Source: Mermis nigrescens
Taxonomy: Eukaryota > Nematoda > Enoplea > Mermithida > Mermithidae
Length of the DNA: 64,000 nucleotides
Direction: 5' to 3'
Assembly (NCBI GenBank): GCA_036768485.1
Contig: JAVLUZ010000412.1
Span: forward strand, 372,001 to 436,000
Shown here: positions 12,609 to 25,307 of the stretch, piece by piece
Layout: the number at the start of each line of letters is the position of its first letter
Position numbering within the stretch: position 1 is the first letter of the stretch
The notes under the pieces: generated by a model
Databases searched by the model: none
What the model was told of the DNA's origin: nothing
What the model saw: the letters and a program-made list of their open reading frames with translations, nothing else
Program-made: the position numbers and the translations under genes

Positions 12609-13005
12609 ATAGTCCGTTTCATTTAGCTTTAAGGTTTTTAAAAAAATTAAAAGTGCCTACATAAGTATTTCGAACTACAAATCTTAAGTTCCCGAGTTCG
12701 AATCCAACTGACTCCAAACAATTTATTCGATGCGACTTTAAAAAACGGTGTGCTGGATCGTCTAGAAAAGATCATAATTTTCTTATTCAGACAGAAAAGC
12801 TTCTCTTTTCTCATTCTGGGGGGTTTAGGGCAGGCGTGAACTGATGCTATAGTTGTAATATTCTACAGTATGTCGAATTATGGTAAGACGTTTACCATAA
12901 TTAAACCGCATTACTTTATCAAAATTTTAAGCCACATTTGTAGCTTAATATATGTATGCGGATAAAATTCAAAGAAAAGCGCAAAGGTAAATGAAACAGA
13001 CTATA
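12609..13005. repeat. larger element with TATAGTCCGTTTCAT ends
   Basis: Starts tatagtccgtttcattta and ends aaatgaaacagactata, so it shares the terminal motif of the ~170-bp MITE family but is ~400 bp with an unrelated interior. It may be another member mobilised by the same transposase. Confidence 0.6.
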
Positions 13006-13430
13006 ACATAGGCAATTTTATAAGATAGGCATGGTATGAGATACTATGTGCAACAAGATAAGCAATGCTATGAGATAGGACGTGATATAAGATACTCTGT
13101 GCTACAGGATAGGCAATACTATAAGATAGGACGTGATATAAGACACCCCGTGCTACAAGATAGGCAATGCTATAAGATAGAACGTTATAAAAGATACCCC
13201 GTGCTAACAAGATAGGCAATGCTATAAGATAGGAAGTGATATAAGATACCCCGAGCTGCAAGATAGGCAATGTTATAAGATAGTATGGGATATAAGATAC
13301 CCTGTGCTACGAGATAGGCAATTCTATAAGATAGGTTTGGTATAGATACCCTGTCTGTGCCATAACATGCAGTGATATAAGATAGGAGATACCATCAGCT
13401 TTATAACATATCACGTGATATATGACACCC
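13006..13430. repeat. 51-bp tandem array
   Basis: Units like gataggcaatgctataagat recur near 13008, 13058, 13109, 13160, 13212, 13263 and 13314, a steady 50-52 bp step. Because 51 is divisible by 3, a repetitive 89-codon frame (-) runs through it, but it shows no real protein features. Confidence 0.9.
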
Positions 13431-13689
13431 TTTGCTACAACAAACAAAACATTTTTGAAACATCAAAAATATGGTTTGACCGAAAAAATTTTTCCAAACA
13501 TCCTAAAGGTACGTATTTATGATAGCTAGGATAAACTGAGCTGGCAGTCACTTCAATATTCTTGTTAACAAAAATTAAAATTGTGCCCAAGCATACTACA
13601 TAGAACAGACTAAAAACAATTACAGAAGCAATCACACTTTTTCGCGAACCAAATTAAATGCGAGATGTTGTAAAGGCGGGATATAATCA

Positions 13690-16090
13690 TAGGTAGCGCG
13701 ATAGCGCTACCTTCAATATACTTGGCCACCTTTTTTCTTATATGTTTATCACAGCGAGTGCGAATTTTGTGTTCCCCCTCACAGCAACAACGGCACATAC
13801 CTGGGAGGTGCGGTTTGTTTTAAACGATAGATAATTGAAAAACTCGATGTACCATTTTTTCTTGTGTTTACACTCAATGTCAAGTTAGAATGAATGTGTA
13901 AAGTGTAAACCAAAAAATTAAATAATTTGCGGAGGGCCAATTTTTTTAAATGTTGCCCCCTAGCTGTAGATTACGAATCTGACCCTAAAATTTCACGGGT
14001 TTTTTACTCCTTGCGTGTTTTCAGCTTATCTAACTCCATTTTGGTTTCTTTGCAGTCCAATTGGTTTTATAATGTAGCGGTTACAATATCTCAAGGACCA
14101 ATTTTTTCACTTTCAACGCAATATTTCTTGATCTGTGATCGTTTTAGTGTAAAAGCTTCGAGACCAAAAACGAAATTTGTTAAGCTACTCCGCTAAGTAG
14201 GCGGAACATGCTAATTATGCTTAAAATGAGCCCTGACCTTAGCGTTACAGATCCTAGTTTATTTTGTTTCTATACACCCAATATTGCGATATTAGCACAA
14301 GTGTAAAGTTTACACTGGGAAGCACTTTTCCGCCCAGAGCATTAGGTATCAAACAATTTGCGGAGGGCCAATTTCAGATTTGAAAATGTTGCCCCCGAGT
14401 TGCAGATTACGAATGTGACATTGAAATTTCTTTACACTAAATGGTTGTTCCACAAAAGTGTAAAGTATACGGGTTTTTTACTCTTGGCGTGTCCTAAAGC
14501 TTATCTATCTCGATTTTGGTTTCTGTGCAGTCCAATTGGTTTTATAATGTAGAGGGTTACAATATCTAAAAACACGAAATTTTTTCTCTCTTAACGCAAT
14601 ATTTATCGATCTGTGATCGTTTTAGAGTAAAGGCTTCAATACGAAAAACGAAATTTCTTCAGCTACTCCGCTAAGTAGGCGGAACATGCTAATTATGCTT
14701 AAAATGTGCCCTGACCTTAGCGTTACAGATCCTAGTTTATTTTGTTTCTATAAACCCAATATTGCGTTATTAGAACAAGTGTAAAGTTTACACCGAGAAG
14801 CACTTTTCCGCCCAGAGCTTTGGGTATCAAACAATTTGCGGAGGGCCGATTTCAGATTTGAAAATGTTGCCCTCGAGTTGTAGATTACGAATGTGACATT
14901 TAAATTTCTTTACACTCAATGGTTGTTGCACAAAAGTGTAAAGTATACGGGTTTTTTACTCTTGGCGTGTCCTAAAGCTTATCTATCTCAATTTTGGTTT
15001 CTGCGCAGTCCAATCGGTTTTATAATGTAGAGGCTTACGATATCTCAATTCGTAAAATTATTTTCTCTTCTAATGCAATATTTCTCGATCTGTGATCGTT
15101 TTAGTGTAAAGGGTTCGAGACGGAAAACGAAATTTCTTCAGCTACTCCGCTAAGTAAACGGAACATGCTAATTATGCTCAAGGTGTGCCCTGACCTTAGC
15201 GCTACAGATCCTAAATTATTTTGCTGCTTTACACCCAATATTGCGTTATTAGCACAAGTGTAAAGTTTACACTGAGATGCACTTTTCCGCCCAGAGCATT
15301 GGGTATCAAACAATTTGCGGAGAGCCAATTTTTTTAAATGTTGCCCCTGAGTTGTAGATTACGCATCTGACCTTAAAATTCCTTTACATTTAATGGTTGT
15401 TGCACAAAAGTGTAAAGTATACGGGTTTTTTACTCTTGGCGTGTCCTAAAGCTTATCTAACTCAATTTTGGTTTCTGTGCAGTCCAATCGGTTTTATAAT
15501 GTAGAGGCTTACAATATCTCAAAACATAAAATTATTTTCTCTTCTAACGCAATATTTCTCGATCTGTGATCGCTTTTAGTGTAAAGGGTTCGAGACGGAA
15601 AACGAAATTTCTTCAGCTACTCCGCTAAGTAAACGGAACATGCTAATTATGCTTAAAATGTGCCCTGACCTTAGCCTTACAGATCCTAAATTATTTTGTT
15701 GCTTAACACCCAATATTGCTATATAAGCACAAGTGTAAAGTTTACATTGAGATGCACTTTTCCGCCCAGAGCATTGGGTATCAAACAATTTACGGAGAGC
15801 CAATTTTTTTCAAAAATGTTGCTTCTAAGTTGCAGATTACGAATCTGACCTTAAAATTTCTTTACACTCAATGGTTGTTGCACAAAAGTGTATAGTATAC
15901 GGGTTTTTACTGTTAGCGTGTCCTGATTATGTAATAATCAAAATGTAGAGGGCTACAATATCTCAAAACGTAAAATTTTTTTCTCTTTTGACGCAATATT
16001 ACTTGATCTGTGATCATATTAGTGTAAAGGGTTCAAGACGAAAAAGGAAATTTTTCCAGCTACTTACACCCCTCAGAAATTTGGCGCTGC
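13690..16090. repeat. ~475-bp tandem array, five units, with hairpin at the left edge
   Basis: The left edge is a near-perfect palindrome, ggtagcgcgatagcgctacc (about 13691). The phrase atttgcggagggccaattt then recurs at about 13929, 14360, 14838, 15317 and 15792, steps of 431, 478, 479 and 475 bp. Each unit holds gtgtaaagtttacac, a gattacgaatctgac phrase and ctccgctaagtag. Twin 75-codon frames on the - strand (15101-15328 and 15576-15803) are copies of the same unit, not genes. A related inverted block lies at 51860-52625. Confidence 0.9.
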
Positions 16091-16988
16091 CCACCCTTAA
16101 AAAGTTAAAGGTTAAAGGCCGAGCTTTACACCCAAAGTGTGTTTTATCCATGCATCCGAAGATGCTTTCAGATACATGTACAGCACGAATTCTGGGGGTC
16201 GGGCCCTTAAAATTTTCAAAAGGTGCCTATTTTGGGTAAAAACTATGGATACGCGTAAAAAACACCCTTTTTGACGTTTCGGACAATGCTTCTTCTTTCC
16301 AGATGATAGAAACATAACAAAATTTCGAAAAACTTTGAAAAATCGAGCAAATTGAACAAAATTCAATACAAAAATATTTATATTGCGCCAAGCACAGAAA
16401 TTTTGACTTTTGAGCTAAAAATGGTCTAAAACGCGTAAAAAGGGCACACTTTTTACAATTTCTACCACAAAAAAAGGGAAATGCTGCATTACATTTTAAA
16501 ACAAAGCGGTAATGTCTTTATGCATTTTATCTTTTAAAATGAGACAAGAGCATTTTGTGTTAGAAATCTTTTAAGACTGCTATAGACGAGGTTATTCCGA
16601 ATATAATTGTCCATTGTGTTTCGTCACATCTTTTCATATTTTCTCGCTTTACCACGAATGGCTTAAAAAGATCAAATTTGTTAAAAAATTCACGCGGCTC
16701 GTTTCTTATCTTTACTTTCTGAAAAAAGATTATTATTATCGATCAAGAATTCGCTTGTTTCGCAGCCCACCAAATTCTGATTTTACCTATTTAATTTTCT
16801 TTAAAAAATGAAGGGATTCTCCGAAAAAGCATTTCGTATTATTTATTTCTTATATTTTCAAAATATTACTTATTTAGCTTGATCTGTGGTATTGATTGTA
16901 TAAAATTTTATTTTCAATATTTCTTTAATATTGCATCGCAGACTATGAATAACTGTATTTAAATAAGCCAAAAAAGATCATTATGTCT
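16091..16988. other. intergenic, no supported gene
   Basis: Contains a probable degraded repeat near 16180-16280 (attctgggggtcgggcccttaaaatt) related in style to the GGGGGT family. No gene features. Confidence 0.35.
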
Positions 16989-17596
16989 AGGGTGCCCATA
17001 TACCTCTGGTTCAAAATCGGGACGTTTGAAAAAAGTAGCACTTTTCAAAATAACGTTTATTACTACAATAAAACATCAAATTCACACGTATTTACTGTTA
17101 GACGATATCTGATTCAGCAAATTTTCGTCACCCAAAATCTTTTTATACATTTCACCACACGATAAAGAATTATTTTAATTACGCTGGAGTTTTCAAATTG
17201 ACAAATTTTTTGGTTTGAAACAAAGTGGACCATTTCTTATCAATCAAAAATTATTAAATTCATCAGAAGAAGCTTCCAATAATGAGTTTAACTCATTTGT
17301 TTCATCAAACAATGAATTTTTCATATTTAATTTCTGACCAGTGCAGATAATAGTGCGCTTTAAATTTCATGTGATTTGGTCAGCTTTAATGAACAGTAGC
17401 AATCTTGTTTACAGTAAGTAACTGAGCGCAACATACTTTATTTAATTTTCAGCGTTATCTCAAAATTTGTAAAAAGTTCAGGACAAATTAGGACGGGAAC
17501 CCGAATTTCAGGACAAAATCAGGACATTTTTAGAATCAGGACAAGCTTCTAAAAATCAGTACAATCCTGATAAAATCAGTACATCTGGGCACCCTT
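16989..17596. repeat. GGGTGCCCA inverted-repeat element
   Basis: Starts agggtgcccatatacctctgg and ends acatctgggcaccctta, ~600 bp apart and inverted. Near the right end are repeated caggacaaa phrases. No transposase is seen, so it looks like a non-autonomous DNA transposon. Confidence 0.65.
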
Positions 17597-18719
17597 ATTA
17601 AGTCATGTAACAAACGATATTGATATCGCTATCATTTAAATAACATTTTTAAATAATATATCATACTAAGTAGATACGTAAAATTGTAACTCTGTGAGTT
17701 TTAATATTATAACTATACATCACGATGTAAAGAATTTTTATAAGCAAAGATTGTACGTGTTTCTTCCTAATTTTATGTATGCAAATCGTGTGTTTGAACA
17801 TCAGAGTATGCATGGTGACTGTTGTATAAGATAGGCTAGACGCGTCTGGAAAAAACCCATAAAAATAGCAATTAAGAAAAACGTATAAAAAGATCGGTAA
17901 GCTAACGGATTTGATTAATAGCAAAAGAAGAACATCAATTTAGGGCGATCAGTTCGAGGTGATAAAAAAACAGTAAAAATTATGGAAATGTCCTGCAAAG
18001 CTAGCGTAAAACTCATGTGCACCTACAGAAAGTACGGTCAAAAATCTAGCTGAGTAAAATAAGCACAAAAGCTCGTAGAAACGATACGAAAGAGCCAAAA
18101 ACACGTAAAATGAACGAGACAAATGATACGGTAAATCGAAACTATGTGGAAAAGCATGAATAGTAGGATAAAAATACGGAAGATAGCTGATCTATAGATA
18201 AAAACGGAGGTCAGCCTGGCTGAAAGCAACGTGGAATGTACATACGTGTTCGGGCCTAGATAAGCTATACTGTAAAAATGCAATCTAAGTGTGATAAACA
18301 TGGGCAGAAAATGCGGAAAATGTGATCATAGAAAAGGAGATAAGCAACCCATTTTCCTTGAAATATTGCTTAGTGGTAAATCTGAAAGAAAGTGCAAATA
18401 AGCTTTTTCTCTATAAGCTAAAAGAACAAAGACAAGGGTTCTCAGTTCATCGGTCTATTTTTACGATCAGCCGAATTTCCCGTTGAGTCGTAGGCTCGAG
18501 TTATCAATTGTTTCATTTCCGTCATTGCTATACCAAGTCGGATCAATAACTTTATATATATTATACCCTAATGTATCACCGAAATCGCATTACTGTTACT
18601 GAAGTACAATAGCTTTATTTTCGTTCTTAATTCAATTCCACCTAACTGCGTACAAAACTTTTAAATAAATTAATTTCTCTTTAAATCCCTAGTTTTTTGA
18701 AACAAACGCTTAGTAAACT
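17597..18719. other. intergenic, no supported gene
   Basis: AT-rich. Two 87-codon frames on the - strand (17661-17924 and 18038-18301) lack motifs and splice support. Confidence 0.35.
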
Positions 18720-18888
18720 TATAGTCTGTTTCAAACAACTTCGGTCATAAATTTTAAAACTATCTCCGACACTAAGCTGACAGATTGCGATTATAGCATT
18801 GATCTGATATATAATTATCGTAACCCTCGGCCTACTGTCGATGAAAATTCTTAGAATTTATGCACGAAGTTATGTGAAACAGATTATA
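18720..18888. repeat. TATAGTCTGTTTCAC MITE, copy 2
   Basis: Ends tatagtctgtttcaaac and gtgaaacagattata. The palindromic interior matches copy 1 in inverted order. Confidence 0.85.
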
Positions 18889-19121
18889 AGTACTGAGACT
18901 AAACGGCATATATAAAGATCAGAAAAAGAAAAATTAAGAAAGCGCATTGAAATTATTATGGCGCGCTAAAAAGATTAAAATAATAAAATCATAGATCATA
19001 GGAGAGCGTCTAGGGCGCGTCCTTGACAATTACTCCGAGAATGAAAACATGTGCATAGATAGTAGAGTTAGCATTAAGTGCATTTTTAAAAAAATATCTA
19101 CCATGTCGAAGCATACCTACC

Positions 19122-19129
19122 TATATAAA
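19122..19129 (+). promoter_or_regulatory. TATA-like box upstream of TTL gene A
   Basis: tatataaa lies ~210 bp before the proposed ATG of the transthyretin-like gene. Position and sequence are plausible for a core promoter, but AT-rich DNA makes this a weak call. Confidence 0.3.
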
Positions 19130-19338
19130 TTCCATCGCTCAGAAAGTTTCCTTATTTCTGCTGCTTCATCTTAATTTTATTGCGTCACAATTAGCAAACT
19201 TGAGTAAAAATTGCAAGCTTGTTATGCACCCCGTTCGGGTTGATGCTCAAGCCCGATCTTATCAGTCCATTGCGAACACTCAAGCTGTTCTTCTATTCAT
19301 TTGCTCTTACATTTCCGTCGTTATCACATGGTTTGATT

Positions 19339-20795
19339 ATGCAGAAATACCTTATGCTAGTGTATTTCTTAATAATAGCTGCTTTGCAAACGAATAAAGT
19401 CAGTAGTTTTGGCAGACGTCAAAGAGTAATCGTTAAGGGGAAATTGACATGCGGATCACGACCAATGCCGAATATTCTTGTCAAATTATTAGATGAAGAT
19501 GATGGTGAAATTTCATTCTATGCATGAATGCATAGATGTAAGCAGGGGCGGCGGCGCCCCCTCAGCCCAAAAAATTTTCGAAAGGTAAGGAAATGCATGA
19601 AAATTGGCATCATTTTATCGACAAATCTCAAAATTTTCGGCGCTTCGCGCCGTAGAATCATTATTTTGGTTAATTTAGGCTCAGGCGCAGTCGAAAAAAT
19701 GTCATTTTTCATAGCTTATTGAGAGAAAATAGAAGTTTTTCGAAAAGTTTGAATTTTAGGAGCTTGACGGATAGAGCAACTTCGGAAACATCAGAAAATG
19801 AACTTTATTTGGTGCCCCGGCAGAACATATCCCGAAATATAGGGTCACCAATTTTGGACCCACTCCTTGAAAAATCTTGCGTACGCCCCTGTATATATGT
19901 ATAAATGAAAAAAATGATTTGAAGAAATAAAGTTACGGAAAATCTGATGATAAATAATGAAAAAATATTTTCATCAAAATTCTTTCATTTCCAGTTCGAA
20001 ATTCTGAGCCATTTTAGTTTACGCCTAATTATAATAAGAAAGCTGTACATAAATACATAGCCGCCGTATATGTGTATACGTATATTAACATGCACCATCT
20101 ATAATATGTTTGTAATGTATCGTATTAATCAATATAAAGGTCAATAATAATAAATAGTATCGCCTTCGACTCCTTTCAATAGCCAGTTACAGAAATGTTT
20201 GTTTGTTTTTTACAATTCTATAATTTGGCTAAATATATTAATTTCGAAAATAAGCTGAGGACTTATCCTATGCTCGATTTTTTAGGCGGCATAGATGATC
20301 GGATGGCTGAAAAGCGGACCGACTACGGTGGCGAATTTCATTTGGATGGAGAAGAATCAGAAATAACCAACATTGATCCTAAATTGGAAATATACCACAA
20401 GTGCAACGACAAGATGGTAAAAAACTAAGGAAGCAGCTTTAGTTTGTTTTTACCTGTCAGGCAAACAATTTTTAAACTGTAGTTTTTAATTGATTTTGTA
20501 ATTTTTCATTTACTTAGTTGACAGATCGATATTTATTATTTTACTTTATTCATTAAAATAAAGTTTATTTAGTTGCTTATTCTACACGTGCATACGAGTA
20601 CGCATATATTGTACATGCAAAATTCTTTATCTCTCATATTCTTTAGTCCTTGTTTATCTTCAAATTAAGCCCTGCTTCCGAAAATGGGTTTTGAAAATTC
20701 CTGACAAGCATATCAATGCTAACAAGCCATTCGATATTGGCGAGTTGAATTTGGAGACTAAGTTGGCCAAGGAATCTAGAGACTGCTTCCATTAA
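19339..20795 (+). CDS. transthyretin-like (TTL) secreted protein, gene A, three exons
   Basis: Exons 19339-19504, 20286-20416 and 20670-20795 join to ~140 residues. The ATG at 19339 starts a signal peptide (hydrophobic LMLVYFLIIAAL). The nematode transthyretin-like fold follows: FGRRQRVIVKGKLTCG at the first strand, then LLDEDDG, GGEFHLDGEESEITNIDP, a YHKCND turn, PCFRKWVLKIP, and a C-terminal FDIGELNLET...RDCFH. The four Cys (TCG, HKC, PCF, DCF) are those expected to pair in the family. Donors are gtgaaa and gtaaaa; acceptors are tttttag and aattaag. Intron phases are 1 then 0, as in gene B. TTL proteins are secreted extracellular proteins of mostly unknown role. Intron 1 holds a dispersed repeat. 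A longer upstream open frame exists from 19219, but the signal peptide argues for 19339. Confidence 0.9.
19543..19893. repeat. GGGGCGGCGGCGCC dispersed element in TTL A intron 1
   Basis: Begins aggggcggcggcgccccc and ends near cttgcgtacgcccctgta, with a GGCGCTTCGCGCC hairpin at about 19637. Similar compositions and edges occur at 21718-22042 and 62871-63667. Confidence 0.5.
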
Positions 20796-22442
20796 AATAA
20801 TGAAGATTATTCATTACTACTGTTTTAGCGTACGCCTGGTTTTACCAAATTGATGCTAATCTGACGATAATTTGTCTTTCTTAGCTTGTATCTTTAGAAA
20901 TTAACACTCCGTTTACCATCATGTTTTTGCAGTTAAAGTGCACTATCATAGCAAAAACTCCTAGTCCATATTAAGCAACAACGTCTTTACATGCTGTGAC
21001 AGTTATTACTTTCATTTAGTGCAATTTTTTATGCTCTTTCTAAATAGGTACGTTATTTTTTGCGAAAATTATTTTTGAAATAGGTACAACTAAAAAACTA
21101 TTACAATGCATAAGAATAGGCGCCTGGTGAATATCCATGCAAAAACAAGAAAAAATAGATTTCTGTTGCGTTAAACACAACCAGGGGTTGCATTTGAAAA
21201 GCTGGAAAGGAATAAACCGTTAAATTTTTTATTAGAACCTTATTTTCCCATTTTCAGTTTTTGTGATATAATTGTAAATAGGCCAAAAATGCTTTTTTTA
21301 CTACTCTATAACTTCTCATTAAGCTAAATCATTAAAAACGATGTAACTGAAGCCTAAACGAGGCTAGACAAAGTTTTGGATACATAGATAAGGAAGAACA
21401 GGAAAAATGCCAATAAAGTGATTCATTCCGGCATTGGGAACGATAAACGGAGGCTTAATGGTATGCCTTTTCGTTCCAGAATGACATTAGCTCTGCTTAT
21501 TTACATGTAATAACACGCAATTCTTGGACGAAACAGACTGCGGGTAGTAAATGCTTTAGAAAAATACATAAATATATGTAAAATAGGCTGGTACTGAAGC
21601 GACATTAAAATTTACTTATTGAGAAATATTAAAACAAAATACAGCAGCTTAACAAAAAAATAGTGAATATTTTTCACTGAGACTCGTAAATACATACAAA
21701 GCATAGGTACATACATGCAGGGGCGTATGAAGGATTTTTTAAGGGGGGTTGCGGTACGAAATTTGTGACCCTATACATCTCGCCGGGCACAAATTCAAGT
21801 GCATTTTCTGACGTTCCAGAACATGGTCTATCCAAAGCTCATAAAATTCAAACCTTACAAAAAGATTTTATTTTCATTTAATATGCTTAGGCCGCACTTG
21901 AGATGAATCCGAGAAAATTTCAGAGATTTTTCAATGAAAACTTGCCGATTTCTATTATTTCCCATACATTATCTTACCTTTCCAAAATTATTCTTGGGCT
22001 AATGGGGGCAGCCGTCCTCCCCCGCCCCCTGCGTACGCCCATGGGTATATGATTTATTTCGTGAAACCTTGTGCATGCTCTGCAATATTGCTGAATCGAT
22101 GTAAATCAATTACAGAGGTGATTTGAAATTGATGATTGTTACAGAAATCATAGCTAATAGCGGTCTATAGCGATTATCGTCTTTTTTTGGTGAAGAGAGT
22201 TAAAGAATTTAGAATTTAAGAAAAAATCAAATTGTTATCTTCGAAGAAAATATCAGCGCTATCAATGAACAGATGAATAAAATCTAACGTGCTATAAACT
22301 TTATCCTGAAATAGAACGACAGAGGTTAAATCTAATTGTTAGCGGCCATTTTCATTTGTGGGTCACATATTTTTGTTATGCCGCACATGATACCTATTGA
22401 TTGAAATAGACTTCTCCATAGAGAAGAATAAACTAGTAGATT
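20796..22442. other. intergenic, one dispersed element
   Basis: No gene is supported. An element at about 21718-22042 starts caggggcgtatgaagg and ends ccccctgcgtacgccc with inverted ends. Adenine-rich stretches right after 20795 may hold the TTL A polyadenylation signal, but no clear AATAAA is seen close to the stop. Confidence 0.4.
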
Positions 22443-22610
22443 TATAGTTTGTTTCACACAAGTTCGGTCATAAATTTTAAAATTATTTCCGACAATAAGC
22501 TGACAGACTACGATCACAGCATTGATCTGATTTATAATTATCATACCCCTCGGCTTACTGTCGATGAAAATTTTCAAAATTATGCAGAAACTTATGTGAA
22601 ACAGACTATA
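22443..22610. repeat. TATAGTCTGTTTCAC MITE, copy 3
   Basis: Ends tatagtttgtttcacaca and gtgaaacagactata, with the same palindromic interior as copies 1 and 2. Confidence 0.85.
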
Positions 22611-22625
22611 GTACATACTATCATA

Positions 22626-22862
22626 CGTGGGCAGCAAGAAAATCCGGGGGGGGGTGCAAGATTTTCAAAGGTCAAAAAATGGTCTTAAAAGTGGTGGTAA
22701 TGGCGAAAAAAACCATTTTTCGTTTTTCGACGTTTCTCATTGAGCACTATCTATTGGCATCAAAAATTGCGAAAAACGAAAAATTTTTTTGAAAATTGAA
22801 TTCTGGGGGTTATTTTGATTTCTGGGGGTTGCATACCCCAAACCACCCACGCCCAGGTGTGC
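22626..22862 (+). repeat. GGGGGT-end dispersed element (+)
   Basis: Starts cgtgggcagcaagaaaat and ends cacgcccaggtgtgc. The interior matches the 9470-9739 copy (caaaggtcaaaaaatggtct). Confidence 0.8.
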
Positions 22863-23337
22863 ATACTATGAATACGCGCATTTGTGTTCTTGGGAGTTTG
22901 ACACTCCAAATATGTAGCTGTTGATCCCTCCTCTTCGTAAATGGCTGCCGAAAGAACTTTCGATTTTTCGAAAAATCTGAGAAAATATGCTGTTTTAAGC
23001 GTTTTAATTCTGTTTAGGCTTAAAAGTGCAAAATTTTTGGTGCTTCGCGCAATGTACAGCATACACAAATTAAGTCATTATTCGCTGATAGGGACCCACA
23101 AACTTGGCGATTTATAAAAACGAGGAAAAAAGAGCATGGTTTAATTTCAGTTTTTTGTATTTTCGTGCCCCAAGGGCGGGTAGAACGAGACAGATTGGTA
23201 ATTTTGAAAAAATGAGCTTGCTAAGAGAGAGTTGTAAACCAAGAGAAACTTAAAGTTTAAACATGCCATTACATTATGAAGAGAATTATTAAAGATCTTA
23301 AACTTAAAGAAAATGAAAAAGGTGGGATGTTAGTAAA
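22863..23337. other. intergenic, no supported gene
   Basis: A - strand frame (22760-23068) spans the end of the dispersed element and carries no motif. A GCTTCGCGC hairpin fragment sits near 23041. Confidence 0.35.
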
Positions 23338-24815
23338 TTAAAACAAATTTAAAGGATACGATGAAACATTATTGTTGAGAATGGGACGATCACGTGCGAT
23401 GTATAATGACTCCTTGATTAAAAGATCAAAAGAGTTGGATGCTCGACTGATAACCTCGAAGCAATCTGATGTAATTGAATGATTGCTATTTGAGATATGT
23501 TTGTGAATAGCTGATAAGCTATCACCCTGAATCGGCTTTCCTGTAGCAAATGAGATGCCAGTATGCTCTGCAATTCTACTCCCAAAATGTCGGCGAGTTT
23601 CGCCAATGTTACTAGCCATACAGCTAGAACATTTATACTTATATACTAAATTCGAGAGTAGCTTAGCAGGTACAGCATCCTCGGCTGATACACATGACAG
23701 GTTTGTAAACAAACCTTACTCTAATCTGAGGGTAAAATGCAGACATAAGCTTTAGAATTCTGCTGCGTACATTGTAGCCATGCACACCAGTGTAAGGCAA
23801 AACAAGAGACTAGCATAGTTTATCATACCCGACTTTTATGTCATCACTCTCATTATAAACCTTTGTCATAAAATCTGATATGACCTTATCAATCAAGCCA
23901 AGAGGATACTCATTTTGCAGGAGAGTCTGCTTCAGCTTGTCAATATCAGAGACAAAAGTCTGATATGAGTTACATATCATGTAAATACGATTCACAAGTG
24001 TCTTTATTAGACCAACTTTATAGGCATAAGGAATGAAGCTAGACAATTTGACATAAAGGCCAGAAAAATGTGGGCTTCTGATATGATGATGTCGCAATAT
24101 CATCAGACTTCCTTTCAACAAGCACATCAAGGAAATTTTATTTCTTGTCACATTCAGTTTCAAATGTGAACTTCACATTAGGATGTTGCTGATTCATGTA
24201 ATCACAGATTTTCCTAGGCTGATTTCTGTCGGAAAACGCTACAAATGTGTCATCAACATAACGTACAACATAAATCTTGGGTCTGATCTTTAAACTACAG
24301 TCTCTGAGCCACTCTGTCTCATGATGGCTCAAGAGAATGTTGGCAAGAAGTGGGCCAAGCGGAAAACCCATAGCAACATCTCTATCTGTTGATAGATTTT
24401 ACCATTACACGTAAAGTGACACTCTTTAACTGCAAGTTCTAGAAGCAGTTTGAATTGATGCGATTCATGCTATTTACTAACATGACATTCTGATCATCAA
24501 ATAGTTTCCTAATACATATGTCAATGGTCTCATTGAGTGGAATATTAACAAGCTTTGAACATCAAGACTAGCCATAAAATGATAGCTCTTGATTGTAAAA
24601 GCTTTAAGTCCAGTCAGGAAACTACCAGTGTCACATGAAGTGTATTCATTTGTACTTATGTCTTGTAGGATAGGCACAAAATACTTAGCCAACTTATAAG
24701 TTGAAGTTGGAATGTTGATGGCTGACAAGATTGGTCTTAGAGGAACATCTCTCTTATGAGTCTTAGGCAAGCTATATAGCCTGCCATAACTGCATCCTAC
24801 ATTACACGTCAGCAG
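23338..24815 (-). mobile_element. decayed Penelope-like retroelement (RT + GIY-YIG)
   Basis: Read on the - strand in broken frames. From about 24815 comes SLPKTHKRDVPLRPILSA, then ASLDVQSLL, then MGFPLGPLLANILLSHHETE and YVVRYVDDTFVAF (reverse transcriptase with the YVDD catalytic pair), then a connector (YIRSPHFSGLYVKLSS style, 23810-24163), and finally a GIY-YIG endonuclease part (YKYKCSSCMASNIGETRRHF...RIAEHTG, and DLLIKESLYIARDRPILNNN) ending at 23338. RT followed by a C-terminal GIY-YIG domain is the Penelope (PLE) architecture. At least three frame breaks and a missing N-terminal region show it is dead and 5'-truncated. Confidence 0.85.
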
Positions 24816-25139
24816 ATAGTCAGTCCATTCTGCTTATGAACACCTTCAGTATATGGGCTGATATGCGTTTCACAACTGAGCGTAATCATTTTTTACATTG
24901 GAGGGGGCAGATAACGTAATTGACTGTCATCTGAATCATATTGAGGAGAATGAAAGTAATATTGGATGTTTCAGGGAACCCATAACTTTGCATTTTATAT
25001 AAATGGGTAAAATTTTACGCAAGTACTAAGAATAAAGAAAACTTATAGTCAGATCCGTAATCCTGACGTTATGAAGAATATTTCGAAAAATTTCACTTTT
25101 TGCAACGCGCTGGAAGCAAAATAAATTTTTAGCGTAAAC
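24816..25139. other. intergenic, no feature seen
   Basis: Possibly the eroded upstream part of the Penelope element; no readable coding. A phrase typical of the TGTAAAGTTTACA blocks (agatccgtaatcctgacgtt) occurs near 25052. Confidence 0.35.
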
Positions 25140-25307
25140 TATAGTCTGTTTCACATAAGTTTGGGCATAAATTTTAAGAATTTTTCCGAAACTAAGCCGA
25201 CGGATTACGATATTTATATATCAAATCAATGCTATAATCGCAATCTGTCGGTTTATTGTCGGTCACCGTTTTTAAAATTTATGCCCAAACGTGTGAAACG
25301 GACTATA
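25140..25307. repeat. TATAGTCTGTTTCAC MITE, copy 4
   Basis: Ends tatagtctgtttcacataag and gtgtgaaacggactata, with the family's palindromic interior. It lies directly outside the composite element that begins at 25321. Confidence 0.85.

Noticed and set aside
12660..12730. tRNA-like B box (gagttcgaatccaac)
   Set aside because: The T stem does not pair and no matching D arm or acceptor stem is found upstream; a similar complement at 35245-35265 fails likewise.
13690..13712. Helitron 3' hairpin
   Set aside because: The palindrome resembles a terminal hairpin, but no CTRR terminus or 5'-TC end and no Rep/helicase coding could be assigned, so Helitron is not claimed.
15101..15803. Two near-identical 75-codon frames suggesting a duplicated gene
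   Set aside because: They lie one repeat period apart in the ~475-bp array and share its non-coding neighbours; no domain or start context.
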